Source: Polyangiaceae bacterium (lineage in GTDB: Bacteria > Myxococcota_A > Polyangia > Polyangiales > Polyangiaceae). From it: 64,000 nt of DNA. A program made the position numbers and the translations under genes. The notes beneath the pieces were generated by a model that saw only the letters and a list, made by a program, of their open reading frames with translations, had not been told where the DNA came from and did not search any database. Each line of letters opens with the position of its first letter. The first letter of the stretch is position 1. Positions 26,720-34,155 of this stretch are shown in pieces. The stretch covers positions 1 through 64,000 of the forward strand of contig JADLFU010000008.1 in the NCBI GenBank assembly GCA_020849655.1, written 5' to 3'.

Positions 26720-28059
26720 TGAGTTTCCCCGATGACCGTCCTGCGCGCACCGGCGCATCGTGAACACCGACTCCGGCGCATCGTGAACACCGACTCCGGC
26801 GCATCGTGAACACCCCCCGGCGCCGGTCGCCGGGCCAGCGATCGCGACGCTCTCGGGTCTCCCGACGGCCCCCCGCGTACGCGGGGGGCACGGCCACGGA
26901 GAGACTGGAGATGCACGTACTCAGGGAGATTTTCAGGCAGAAGTGGACGCTCGGGCGGAGCCACCGGGAAGGTGGTCGACGCGCTCGGTGTGAGCATCGG
27001 GAAGATCTCGGTCGGGGAGCCTGCCTTTCGCAGCCCACCCCTGTTTCGCACAATATGTCGAGGAGGAGGTGTCTCAATCCCCTCATCGGGGAGCCTGCCT
27101 TTCGCAGTCCCGTCCAGGCCAAGAAGACCGTGCAGACCCTCCCCGCGTCTCAATCCCCTCATCGGGGAGCCTGCTTTCGCAGCAGCGAATTTACCGCGAC
27201 ACGGTACCCTGACGGGTGCGCAGGTCTCATTCAACCACGTCCCCTTGGTCGGAGTGTGCCTCCTGGCGAGCCCGTTCACCTGGCCCGGGCGTCGGGTCTT
27301 CGAGTACTCACCCAGCCTCTTGAACACAGGCTCCATCGCCCTCTCGTGTCCATCGTCCGCGACCGCGCGCGCCCACGCTGTCAGGTAGGCGACCCACGTC
27401 TGGCGACCCGCGTGGTCCATGCGATCCCAGCGATGCCAGCCGCCCTCGCCCGCCGCCTCGATCAGTCGCTCGACATCGTCGACCAGGTGGTCCGAAGGGC
27501 GCCCCAGGTGGTGCAAGAGCGTCTGCAGGGCGTCGACGTCGCGACGCGGGCGAGGCGGCGCGGGCTCGGCACGCCGCTCGCGACCAGCCGCGAGTTGCCG
27601 CGCGACCTCCTCGACGCTCAGCTGGGTCGCCGCGCCCTCCGCGCGCGTCGCCGCCGCGACGCCGGCGACCGTGTCGTCACCGCGCGCGATCGGCGCTGCC
27701 TCGGGCAGCCGCGGCTCGTCCGCGGCCTCGGCGATCGTGCACGCCGTGTGCGCCGCGGTGCTCTGGCCGACCGGGACGGCCAGGGCGCGAATACCCTGCC
27801 CGCCCTGCTCCCGGTGGACCATGAGCGCCAGCGTCGCGACGACGATCGCTGCTCGCGTCCTCTGTTCGTCGAGGCGGTCGAGCGCCTGCCGCAGCTCCGC
27901 GAAGCTCTCGGGCCGGTGCGCTGCGTCGGCGAGGGCCGCCGCGAGCTCGCAGTCCCATCGGTCCAGCTCGACCAGAGCCTCCTCGAGGCGGGCCAGCGTA
28001 CCGTCGGGGCCGGTCTCGCGGGGGAGGGTCATCGTGACGGGAGTATAGAGGATGGTCAT
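26626..28059 (-). CDS. Array-proximal protein of unknown function whose frame reads through the CRISPR array
   Basis: The frame starts at ATG 28059 (or ATG 28032, MTLPRETGPDGTL). Residues ~10-285 are coding-like: a helical region with LARLEEALVELDRWDCELAAA, a Pro/Arg linker, then a compact domain with GGWHRWDRMDHAGRQTWVAYLTAWARAVADD. No stop occurs before the array, so the formal frame continues through all three repeats to 26626 (477 residues). Residues beyond ~290 have no coding character. The original C-terminus was probably lost when the array or a rearrangement arrived, or the stop has mutated. It diverges from the four-gene operon that starts at 28158. I do not recognise the family. Confidence 0.5.
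   Translation of the reverse strand: MTILYTPVTMTLPRETGPDGTLARLEEALVELDRWDCELAAALADAAHRPESFAELRQALDRLDEQRTRAAIVVATLALMVHREQGGQGIRALAVPVGQSTAAHTACTIAEAADEPRLPEAAPIARGDDTVAGVAAATRAEGAATQLSVEEVARQLAAGRERRAEPAPPRPRRDVDALQTLLHHLGRPSDHLVDDVERLIEAAGEGGWHRWDRMDHAGRQTWVAYLTAWARAVADDGHERAMEPVFKRLGEYSKTRRPGQVNGLARRHTPTKGTWLNETCAPVRVPCRGKFAAAKAGSPMRGLRRGEGLHGLLGLDGTAKGRLPDEGIETPPPRHIVRNRGGLRKAGSPTEIFPMLTPSASTTFPVAPPERPLLPENLPEYVHLQSLRGRAPRVRGGPSGDPRASRSLARRPAPGGVHDAPESVFTMRRSRCSRCAGARRTVIGETHQPLDRPALADRVIALRAVQPGTSTCNAAYT
26751..26814. repeat. Three 23-bp direct repeats, resembling IS21-family multiple terminal repeats
   Basis: Units begin at 26751, 26774 and 26797 and share CGGCGCATCGTGAACACC plus a 5-base GACTC linker; the third is cut short. 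Read on the minus strand each contains GTGTTCACGATGCGCCGG. Repeated TGTTCACGA-type ends are known from IS21-family elements, whose termini carry several short repeats. No istA or istB gene is present, so this would be a solo remnant end. The family assignment is from memory of the motif. Confidence 0.5.
26869..26888. repeat. Perfect 20-bp palindrome
   Basis: CCCCCCGCGTACGCGGGGGG is a perfect inverted repeat about 108 bases from the CRISPR array. Its hairpin and flanks (CGG before, CACGG after) resemble a type I-E CRISPR repeat, but it is single-copy and has no spacer neighbours. It could equally be a terminator stem or a protein-binding site. Apart from this palindrome and the 23-bp repeats, I see nothing in 26720-26996. 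Confidence 0.4.
26997..27182 (-). CRISPR. Mini CRISPR array: three repeats, two spacers
   Basis: Repeats occupy 27147-27182 (36 nt), 27071-27107 (37 nt) and a degenerate copy at 26997-27033. On the minus strand they begin CTGCGAAAGGCAGGCTCC and end GATGAGGGGATTGAGAC, with a CCCC-GATGA-GGGG hairpin. This 3' end, of the GATTGAGAC type, is common in type III and some type I arrays. Spacers are 39 nt (27108-27146) and 37 nt (27034-27070). The degenerate copy has lost its 3' half on the minus strand, as expected for the leader-distal end. Transcription should therefore run right to left, with the leader above 27183. No cas1, cas2, cas6 or cas10 is in the window. Confidence 0.85.
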
Positions 28060-28157
28060 TGACCGGACCGACGCGCCGCGGACGACCGATCTGACACCGA
28101 GCGCGCTCCTCGCGCGCGCTCGACAGCCCCGCCCGTCTCCCTTAGCCTCCGACCTCC

Positions 28158-29246
28158 GTGCCCTCCCCGCCCAGCATCTGGCAGGTCTTTCTCGACGAAT
28201 CGGGAGACTTCTCGCGCGACGATGGCACTGTCGTGGTCGCCGGCTGGGCGTGCCACGCGGACGACTCGCCCGGTCTGAGAGCCGTTCTGCGCAGGGCGCT
28301 CGACGCCGCGTACCCCGGCCAGGCGTACCCGCCGCACGCGGCGGACCTGAACCTCACAGCGGGGTACGCCACGGCTCGCGCCCTCGCGGGCGACGGCTCG
28401 CCCGTCATCCTGCGCGCCATCGGGGCGCTCACCCAGGATTCCGAGGTCGGGGCGGCCTTCGCTGCGGCCCTCGCGAAGCGCACGTTGCCCCGGTACGAGC
28501 TCCTGAGGCTCGCGACCCACCGCCTGCTGGTGCACGAACCCGCCCTGGCGAGCGCCGTCGACAAGCGGTCGAGGGCCGCCGCGCGGAGGGCGCTCTCCGT
28601 CCTCTCCGGCGCGCCGAGAGACCAGTGCTTCCTGCTCGGCGCGGTCGACCGAGGGGAGGGCCGGGAGGGCCCCGAGACAGAGGATCGCTACCTCGCGCTC
28701 CTCGAGGTGCTCCTGGAGCGCGTGTTCGGATTGTTGCGCCACACGGACGCCCGAGCGGAGGTGTGGGTGCACACCGAGGGGCGTCACGTCACCGACGGGG
28801 CGCTGGCCCGCATGCCCATGATGAGCCGCCACGTCGCGGCGCGGATCCGCCGGGCGGAGCGGTTTCCGTTGTTGCCTCCGATCCCGGGTTCGGTGGACGC
28901 GCGAGTGCGCATGATCCCCCACCGCCCCTCCCACCACAAGGCGACCTGTCACCCCGGGGTCGCGCTGGCCGATCTCATCGCCAACCGATGTCATAGGGCG
29001 CTGCGTCGTGCCCCCACCTGCCAGTGGCGAGCCCTGGCCGACCAGCTCGACCAGGCGGTCCTGCCACCGTCCAGCACTGCCATGCGCGCCACCGGGAGGC
29101 AGCTGCCCTCGGTCGCCGCCGCGGGGCCGGCGCGACGCGCCATCCTTCGAGCGTTCGCGAACGAGCCCGGCCCTCCGCTCGGCGGCGTCGGCTGGGAGAC
29201 CGACCAGGCAACTGCCTGGATCTCCGCTGCGGAGTCCTTGCGATGA
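28158..29246 (+). CDS. DUF3800-like protein with RNase H-like fold signature
   Basis: The 362-residue product starts with QVFLDESGDFSRDDGTVVVAGW, closely matching the DESGD opening of DUF3800 (D13, E14, D17 in an RNase H-like fold). It ends its core with HPGVALADLIANRCHRAL, the counterpart of the family's late Q/V-x-x-ADL-I motif carrying another acidic residue. DUF3800 proteins are often found near phage-defence and mobile genes and are suspected nucleases; their activity is mostly untested. It is the first gene of a tightly coupled operon (ATGA overlap with the next gene) and diverges from the array-proximal gene. Confidence 0.7.
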   Translation: MPSPPSIWQVFLDESGDFSRDDGTVVVAGWACHADDSPGLRAVLRRALDAAYPGQAYPPHAADLNLTAGYATARALAGDGSPVILRAIGALTQDSEVGAAFAAALAKRTLPRYELLRLATHRLLVHEPALASAVDKRSRAAARRALSVLSGAPRDQCFLLGAVDRGEGREGPETEDRYLALLEVLLERVFGLLRHTDARAEVWVHTEGRHVTDGALARMPMMSRHVAARIRRAERFPLLPPIPGSVDARVRMIPHRPSHHKATCHPGVALADLIANRCHRALRRAPTCQWRALADQLDQAVLPPSSTAMRATGRQLPSVAAAGPARRAILRAFANEPGPPLGGVGWETDQATAWISAAESLR

Positions 29247-30196
29247 GGCTCGTGACGGCGCTCGACGCCATCCGACACCACCAGGCGCGCCACGTGCACT
29301 GGCAGTGCGTCCAGGACCGCCTGAAGCAGATGCGGTCCGCCACCGAAGACAGGCTCCAGCAGGTCTTGATGATGCTCCACTCCAAGGCCGGCACGGGCAA
29401 GGATCCCCTCTCGGTTTGTCTCGCGTCTCTGGACCTGGAAGGCGAGGGCTGGGCCGTCGAAGACGCCTCCCCCGAGCTGACGTCCGACCAGCGCGCGAGG
29501 CACGAGCACCTGGAGCGCAAGGTGACAGCCTACCTCGGCACGTGCCTCCGGAACAGGGCCACGAGCGAGGGCAGGCGGGCCTCGCGTGGAGATCACGACG
29601 TCGCCGAGGCCGCGGGCGCTATCGATCCCGCCCCCGACCTCGGGCAGGTGCTGGAACCGTTGCGCGCCTGCGTTCGCGCGGGGCTCGAGCGCCGCGCCTA
29701 CCGGGGCATGGAGACGTGGCTCACGAGGTTCGACGAGCTCGTCCGGGCCAAGGGCGGTGATATGTCCATGGCGTCGATCACCATGCGGCGCCTCGTCGCG
29801 GACGACCCCACCTTCGAGCCGGTCGGCGCGCTCGCTGCGCCCCTGCTCGCCGAGTCGTCGCCCCGGCCGCTCCGCGAGGCGGCGCGGCTGCTCGATCCGG
29901 TCGCGCTCGAGACATGGCTCCGGACAGCGACCAGCGAGGAAGGTCCGCATCGGGCACAGGCCGAGGCGCTGCTGGCTCGGATCGGCGAGGCCCTGCGGTG
30001 CGACGCCGGCAAGAAGGCCCGGCAGCGCGTCGACGCCGAGCACACGCGGCTGAGGAAGCTCATCCTCGAGACCGCGGCCTCGCAGCGCCGCGCCGGCGAG
30101 ATCGACGCCTCCACGGAGGCAGACCTGCGGAGGATGGTGACCGACCTCCTCTGTCAGAGACGCCCGCGTGCCAGCGTCAAGGGGACGGATCGATGA
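29243..30196 (+). CDS. Unknown protein with weak sigma-70 region 2 resemblance
   Basis: The ATG at 29243 overlaps the previous stop (ATGA), giving 317 residues, mostly helical. Residues ~35-50 (EDRLQQVLMMLHSKAG) and ~93-108 (VTAYLGTCLRNRATSEGRR) recall the two helices of ECF sigma region 2, where Y-L-x-x-x-L-R-N-x-A is typical. No clear region 4 follows; the C-terminal half has a basic Arg-rich helix (RQRVDAEHTRLRKLI). The sigma reading is a weak inference; a generic nucleic-acid-binding helical protein is equally possible. It is the second gene in the operon and is coupled on both sides. Confidence 0.55.
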   Translation: MRLVTALDAIRHHQARHVHWQCVQDRLKQMRSATEDRLQQVLMMLHSKAGTGKDPLSVCLASLDLEGEGWAVEDASPELTSDQRARHEHLERKVTAYLGTCLRNRATSEGRRASRGDHDVAEAAGAIDPAPDLGQVLEPLRACVRAGLERRAYRGMETWLTRFDELVRAKGGDMSMASITMRRLVADDPTFEPVGALAAPLLAESSPRPLREAARLLDPVALETWLRTATSEEGPHRAQAEALLARIGEALRCDAGKKARQRVDAEHTRLRKLILETAASQRRAGEIDASTEADLRRMVTDLLCQRRPRASVKGTDR

Positions 30197-31242
30197 GCAG
30201 CGCGAGCTTCTGGGCAGATGACCTCGGCGTCGGCGAGGCCGAGCTGGGGCCGGTCGAGACACACGTCGCGCCGCGACCGGCGGTCGCCGCCGGGCTCGCG
30301 GTCGGAGATCGTGCCGTGCTCGGGGTGACCCCCGCGGCGATCGCGCGCGCCCTCGACGGGAAGCCGGAGTTCGCCAGGGTGCCCTCACCCGCGGCGACGG
30401 CGCTCGACCTCACGTGGTGGAACCCACGGGTGGGCGTGCTCGTCGTCGAGGGCCAGGACGCGCTCGTCGCCTCGTCGGGCGACGTCGTCGTGCTCGACGA
30501 TGACCGCGTCGTGCTCGCCTGGGGACGCGGAGACGCCGCCGTCCGCGTGCGGTCGTGCGATCAAGACTTCGTCCTCCGCGTCAGTGACGGGACGCTCTCC
30601 TCCTGTCGCCTGGCGCGGGTGCAAACCGCGCCGCCCGCGTGGCTCACCGCGCCGCGCGAGCTCGCCCCCGAGCCTCCCGATCCCGCGATCGCAGCGCCAC
30701 GGCTCGACGTGATGGTTGCGGGAAGCGTGGTCCCCGACTGGCTGCCCGGTCGGTTCGCCCGCCTGGCAGACTCCGGCGTCCCCGGGTTGGTCGCCGCGGC
30801 CGTGGGGATGGTGCTTCGGTTTCACTTGCCGGCCTCTTTCGACCCCTCGTCCTCCGGGCCGACCTCGACGACCCTCCGCGCGCGCGCCTTCGCCGCTGCG
30901 CTGGAGGAGCCCGTCGTCGACGCGCTCGTGACGTGGGCGCTCGACGAGGTCGGCGACCTGGAGGACATGTTGTCATTGTTCGATCAGCACCCGGCCGAGG
31001 GCGACGAGCTCGGGTCGCTCGCCAGCGGGTTCGTGAGGAGGCGCGACGAGCTCCAGTCGCTCTCCGGGCTGCTCGCGCTGATCGGGCGAGGTCGCGCGCT
31101 CGACCACCGGCTCGGGGAGCTCGACGACGAGTCCCTCGCGCGGTACGAGCACTTCCTGCTGCACGTCGCGCCCGACGACCACCTCGACGAGGTGGCCTGG
31201 CGGGAGCCCGACGCGTGGTGGGGGCGCCTGTCGTGCGACTGA
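30193..31242 (+). CDS. Unknown acidic protein, third gene of the operon
   Basis: The ATG at 30193 overlaps the previous stop (ATGA). The 349-residue protein has no signal peptide or TM segment. The N-terminal ~155 residues have a beta-rich look (VLVVEGQDALVASSGDVVVLDDDRVVLAWG), possibly a small beta-barrel. The remainder is helical and Asp/Glu-rich (GDLEDMLSLFDQHPAEGDEL). It ends in EPDAWWGRLSCD. I recognise no family. Its place between the sigma-like and Lon-like genes, with overlaps on both sides, suggests a fixed-stoichiometry partner such as an inhibitor, adaptor or sensor. Confidence 0.6.
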   Translation: MSSASFWADDLGVGEAELGPVETHVAPRPAVAAGLAVGDRAVLGVTPAAIARALDGKPEFARVPSPAATALDLTWWNPRVGVLVVEGQDALVASSGDVVVLDDDRVVLAWGRGDAAVRVRSCDQDFVLRVSDGTLSSCRLARVQTAPPAWLTAPRELAPEPPDPAIAAPRLDVMVAGSVVPDWLPGRFARLADSGVPGLVAAAVGMVLRFHLPASFDPSSSGPTSTTLRARAFAAALEEPVVDALVTWALDEVGDLEDMLSLFDQHPAEGDELGSLASGFVRRRDELQSLSGLLALIGRGRALDHRLGELDDESLARYEHFLLHVAPDDHLDEVAWREPDAWWGRLSCD

Positions 31243-32927
31243 CCGAGCTCGGGACGCTGGCCGAGCACAACCCGCGCGCCCGCAGACTCCTCGCGAGGCT
31301 CCGCGAGGCGCCTTGGTGCCACTCAGCCGCGCCTGCCCGCGTGGGAGAGGTGCTGCTCGTCTCCGTGCAGGACGGCGCGCCGCCTCGTGACGAGCTGTGG
31401 GTGCTCCGGCCCGCGGGCGACGGGACGCCGCTCTCTGACACCTCCTCGCGCGAGCTGACCGCGCTCCGGGACGTGGCGGCGCGCGACGTGCCGCTGCTCC
31501 TGTGCCCGCGCGAGCTGTGGCGACGCCGCGAGTGGAGCGCGACGCTGCTGTACTCGCCCCCGGAGGCCGGCGGCCGAACGGACCACCTCGATGGGCGATC
31601 CTACGGCCTCGCGATGGTGCTGGCCCACGCCTCCCTGCTCGTCGGCGTGGCCGCGCCGCCTGACGTCATCGGCTGCGCGGCGGTCGACCCGGACGGCACG
31701 CTGGGCCGCGTCGACGGCCTCGCGCGCAAGCTGCAGGTCGTCGCGGACATCGCTGTCGAGGTGCACCGAGTGTTCGTCGCGTCCGAGCAGGCCGCCGAGG
31801 CGCGGCACCACTTGTCACGGATCGCGGGCGGCGACGGGGTCGAGGTGGTCCCGTGCGGCACGGCCCGCGAGGCGCTCGCCATCGCGTTCCCTGCCGGCGT
31901 CCTCGACGTCGGAGCCGACACCGCAGGCGACCTGTTTCGTCTCGCGCTCGACGGCGCTCCGAAGCTGCTTGGCTGGCAGGCCGTCGTGCGGGCCGCCGAG
32001 GCCGTCCTCCGCGGCGCTGACGTCGAGCAGCGTCGGCAGGCGTCGATCGCCCTCGCGATCGCCGCGCGGCACACGGGAGCGAGCAGCCTGCTGGAGCTCC
32101 CCGTGGACATCGCGCCGCTCCCGCGCCCGCTGCGCCTCCGCCTGGCGGCGCACGCGCTGCAGTCCGCTTCGGATGGGTACCTGGAGCATCTGCCGGACCG
32201 GATGGAGCTTGCCCGAGGGCTGCTCGCGTCGCCGGGCGAGCGTCACGAGGAGGACCTCGCGCTCCTGGGCGCCCTCGGGCGGGCGCACGCCTCGCTCGGA
32301 CAGTGGGACGACGCGAGAGACGCGCTGACCGACGCGCTCGACGGTTGGCACCAGCTTCACCGCGAGGAGGGCTCGAGCTACGCGCTGTCGGAGTACCTCC
32401 GTGTCCTCGGCATCCAGCGAGACTCGGCCTCCCTCCGCGCCGTCGCTCCGCGGTACGTCGACCGCCTCCTGCTCGACCCGCGCGCCCGCGACGACAGTGT
32501 GGCGTTCGTGAGATACAACCAGGCGCGCGCGTGGCTGCTGTGCGGGGAGCCTGCGAGGGCGCTCGGCCTGCTCACCGACCGGCTCGTGACCAGCGTCCTG
32601 GTCGATGGGATGCGGATGCGCGAGCCGCTCCTCTGGACGGCGCGCGCCCTCGCCGCCCTCGGCGAGACCGAGGGAGCGGAGGGCGTCCACGCGCTCCTCG
32701 AAGAGCTGCGCCCCGGCTGCGAGGAGGACGCCCGCGTCCGCACGATGGCGCGTCTCGCGCGCGCCCTGCGGCGCGGAGAGGACCATCGCCCGCACCTCGT
32801 CGCCCTCGTCGACGAGGCGCGCGACCGGGAGAGCTGGGCGCAGTTTCGCCGCATCGCCGGCCTCGTCCCGCCCGCGGACGCGAGCGCCACGGTCGCGCAG
32901 CGCCTCCTCGACGAGGCTCGCGACTGA
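31233..32927 (+). CDS. Lon/S16-like domain protein with C-terminal helical (TPR-like) repeats
   Basis: I chose the GTG at 31233 (VRLTELGTLAEHNPR), which overlaps the previous gene by 10 bases behind a G-rich stretch; a GTG at 31218 or a CTG at 31239 is possible. The product is 564 residues. Residues ~118-185 match the S16 protease core: LDGRSYGLAMVLAHASLLVGV aligns with Lon DGPSAGIAMV, putting Ser at 123, and GTLGRVDGLARKLQVV aligns with Lon GxVxxIGGLKEK. The Lon catalytic Lys position appears to be Ala, with Lys two residues later (K166). No AAA+ domain is present. Residues ~240-560 form TPR-like helical pairs. It may be a peptidase or a non-catalytic S16 scaffold. Confidence 0.65.
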   Translation: MRLTELGTLAEHNPRARRLLARLREAPWCHSAAPARVGEVLLVSVQDGAPPRDELWVLRPAGDGTPLSDTSSRELTALRDVAARDVPLLLCPRELWRRREWSATLLYSPPEAGGRTDHLDGRSYGLAMVLAHASLLVGVAAPPDVIGCAAVDPDGTLGRVDGLARKLQVVADIAVEVHRVFVASEQAAEARHHLSRIAGGDGVEVVPCGTAREALAIAFPAGVLDVGADTAGDLFRLALDGAPKLLGWQAVVRAAEAVLRGADVEQRRQASIALAIAARHTGASSLLELPVDIAPLPRPLRLRLAAHALQSASDGYLEHLPDRMELARGLLASPGERHEEDLALLGALGRAHASLGQWDDARDALTDALDGWHQLHREEGSSYALSEYLRVLGIQRDSASLRAVAPRYVDRLLLDPRARDDSVAFVRYNQARAWLLCGEPARALGLLTDRLVTSVLVDGMRMREPLLWTARALAALGETEGAEGVHALLEELRPGCEEDARVRTMARLARALRRGEDHRPHLVALVDEARDRESWAQFRRIAGLVPPADASATVAQRLLDEARD

Positions 32928-33008
32928 AGCAAGCCCTGTCCCTTCGCTGGCGGCCCCACCACAACTGACTGCGCAACGCCCCTCGGCGCCGAGCGCGCTA
33001 CGTCGAGC

Positions 33009-33743
33009 TCAGCCCCCGAGCCCGGTGGCGTGGACCATGACGTTCGCGCCCCGCACCTCGACCGAGACGTCGACGATCCGCCGCCTGTCGTCGGGGAACC
33101 GCGCGAGCTTCGAGGCGGCGATCTCTCGAACGAGCTGCGACGCCTCCTCGAGCGGGCAACCGCGGGCTTCGCTGAGCTCGGCGGCGAGGTCGTGGAGGTC
33201 CTCCTCGCTGCCGAGCGTCGCGTTCCACACCTCGGCGCCGAAGGCCAACCCGCCGCTGAACTCCTCCAGCTCGTGCCTCGCCGGGGGAAAGGGCACGTGG
33301 GGCTTCATCACCTCCAACAACGCGTCGGAGAGGCGCCCGCTCCTGCTCCCCGTCGCGACGCCGCGGAGCTCGCCAGATCTTGCGTCGAATTCGGCACGCA
33401 CGCTGTAGCCGAGCGCCCGCGCCTCCTGCGCCCGCGCCTCGATGCGCTGCTGCTCGCGCGCCGCGGAGCGGGCCGCGCGAGCACCGCGCCGCGCCTCCTG
33501 CTCCTCGCGCCGCACCACCTCGATCGACGCGACGCTGACCGGGGCGCTCCGACCGAAACGCTGCCGGTAGAGCGCCTCGACGATCCCCGGGATCGCCGAG
33601 ACATCGTGGCTCTTGTTCCCGAGCCGCCTGGGGTTCATCCCGAGCTCGCGGGCCATCTGTACCTGCGCATCCGTGAGCCCAAACTTCGAGCGCGCGGCGA
33701 TCCAGTCCTGCACGCTTGGTCGCACCCGCTCGCGCCTCGCCAT
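33009..33743 (-). CDS. Two-domain protein with putative DNA-binding N-terminus
   Basis: The ATG at 33743 starts MARRERVRPSVQDWIAARSK, followed by FGLTDAQVQMARELGMNPRRLG. This opening is shared with a family of small bacterial proteins and looks like a helix-turn-helix. A Glu/Arg-rich coiled-coil follows (residues ~75-115). A second domain of ~110 residues has SGGLAFGAEVWNATLGSEEDL and a C-terminal strand IVDVSVEVRGANVMVHATG. The total is 244 residues. The function is unknown; a regulator or plasmid/phage-type accessory protein is plausible. It converges on the four-gene operon and closes the accessory island before ssrA. Confidence 0.65.
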   Translation of the reverse strand: MARRERVRPSVQDWIAARSKFGLTDAQVQMARELGMNPRRLGNKSHDVSAIPGIVEALYRQRFGRSAPVSVASIEVVRREEQEARRGARAARSAAREQQRIEARAQEARALGYSVRAEFDARSGELRGVATGSRSGRLSDALLEVMKPHVPFPPARHELEEFSGGLAFGAEVWNATLGSEEDLHDLAAELSEARGCPLEEASQLVREIAASKLARFPDDRRRIVDVSVEVRGANVMVHATGLGG

Positions 33744-33803
33744 CCTCAAGGCTCCTACGCCAACCAACTCCCAGAGCAAAGCGCTCACCTCGGCATCCAG
33801 GTC

Positions 33804-33966
33804 ACGAACGGCAGCGAAGCGCGCCGCGCTCGCCCCCAGAGCGCACCCAATCACGAACGGCAGCGAAGCGCGCCGCGAAGGCAGCCACGCACGCCGCGAA
33901 CGGCAGCGAAGCACGCCGCGAACGGCAGCGAAGCGCGCCGCGAACGGCAGCGAAGCGCGCCGCGCT
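33804..33966. repeat. Five copies of a 22-bp repeat, three in tandem
   Basis: GCGAACGGCAGCGAAGCGCGCC and close variants start near 33804, 33852, 33896, 33918 and 33940; the last three are exact head-to-tail copies apart from one base. Spacing of the first two is irregular. The whole gap 33744-34155 has no gene that I can support. Only this repeat cluster stands out, followed by an A/C-rich stretch (ACACACCCCACACACCCC-like near 33990). The repeat resembles dispersed REP-like sequence rather than CRISPR, because there are no spacers. Confidence 0.7.
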
Positions 33967-34155
33967 CTCCGCACCATCCGCCCCAACACACCCCACACAC
34001 CCCTCCCCCGCCCCCGTCCTGGTGCACACGGGTCGCGATGATCGTGGTCGAGGTCGAGCGAGGTCGGGCGTGCGGTCGCGCGGAGCGGGCTGGTAAGCCC
34101 GCGAGCACGCCGCACCCCGACGTCGCGAAGACATCGGCCGCGAGCGCGCGACCCG

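Noticed and set aside
33804-33966. Possible CRISPR array from regularly repeated 22-mers
   Set aside because: The last three copies abut with no spacers and the first two are irregularly placed, so this is a tandem repeat.
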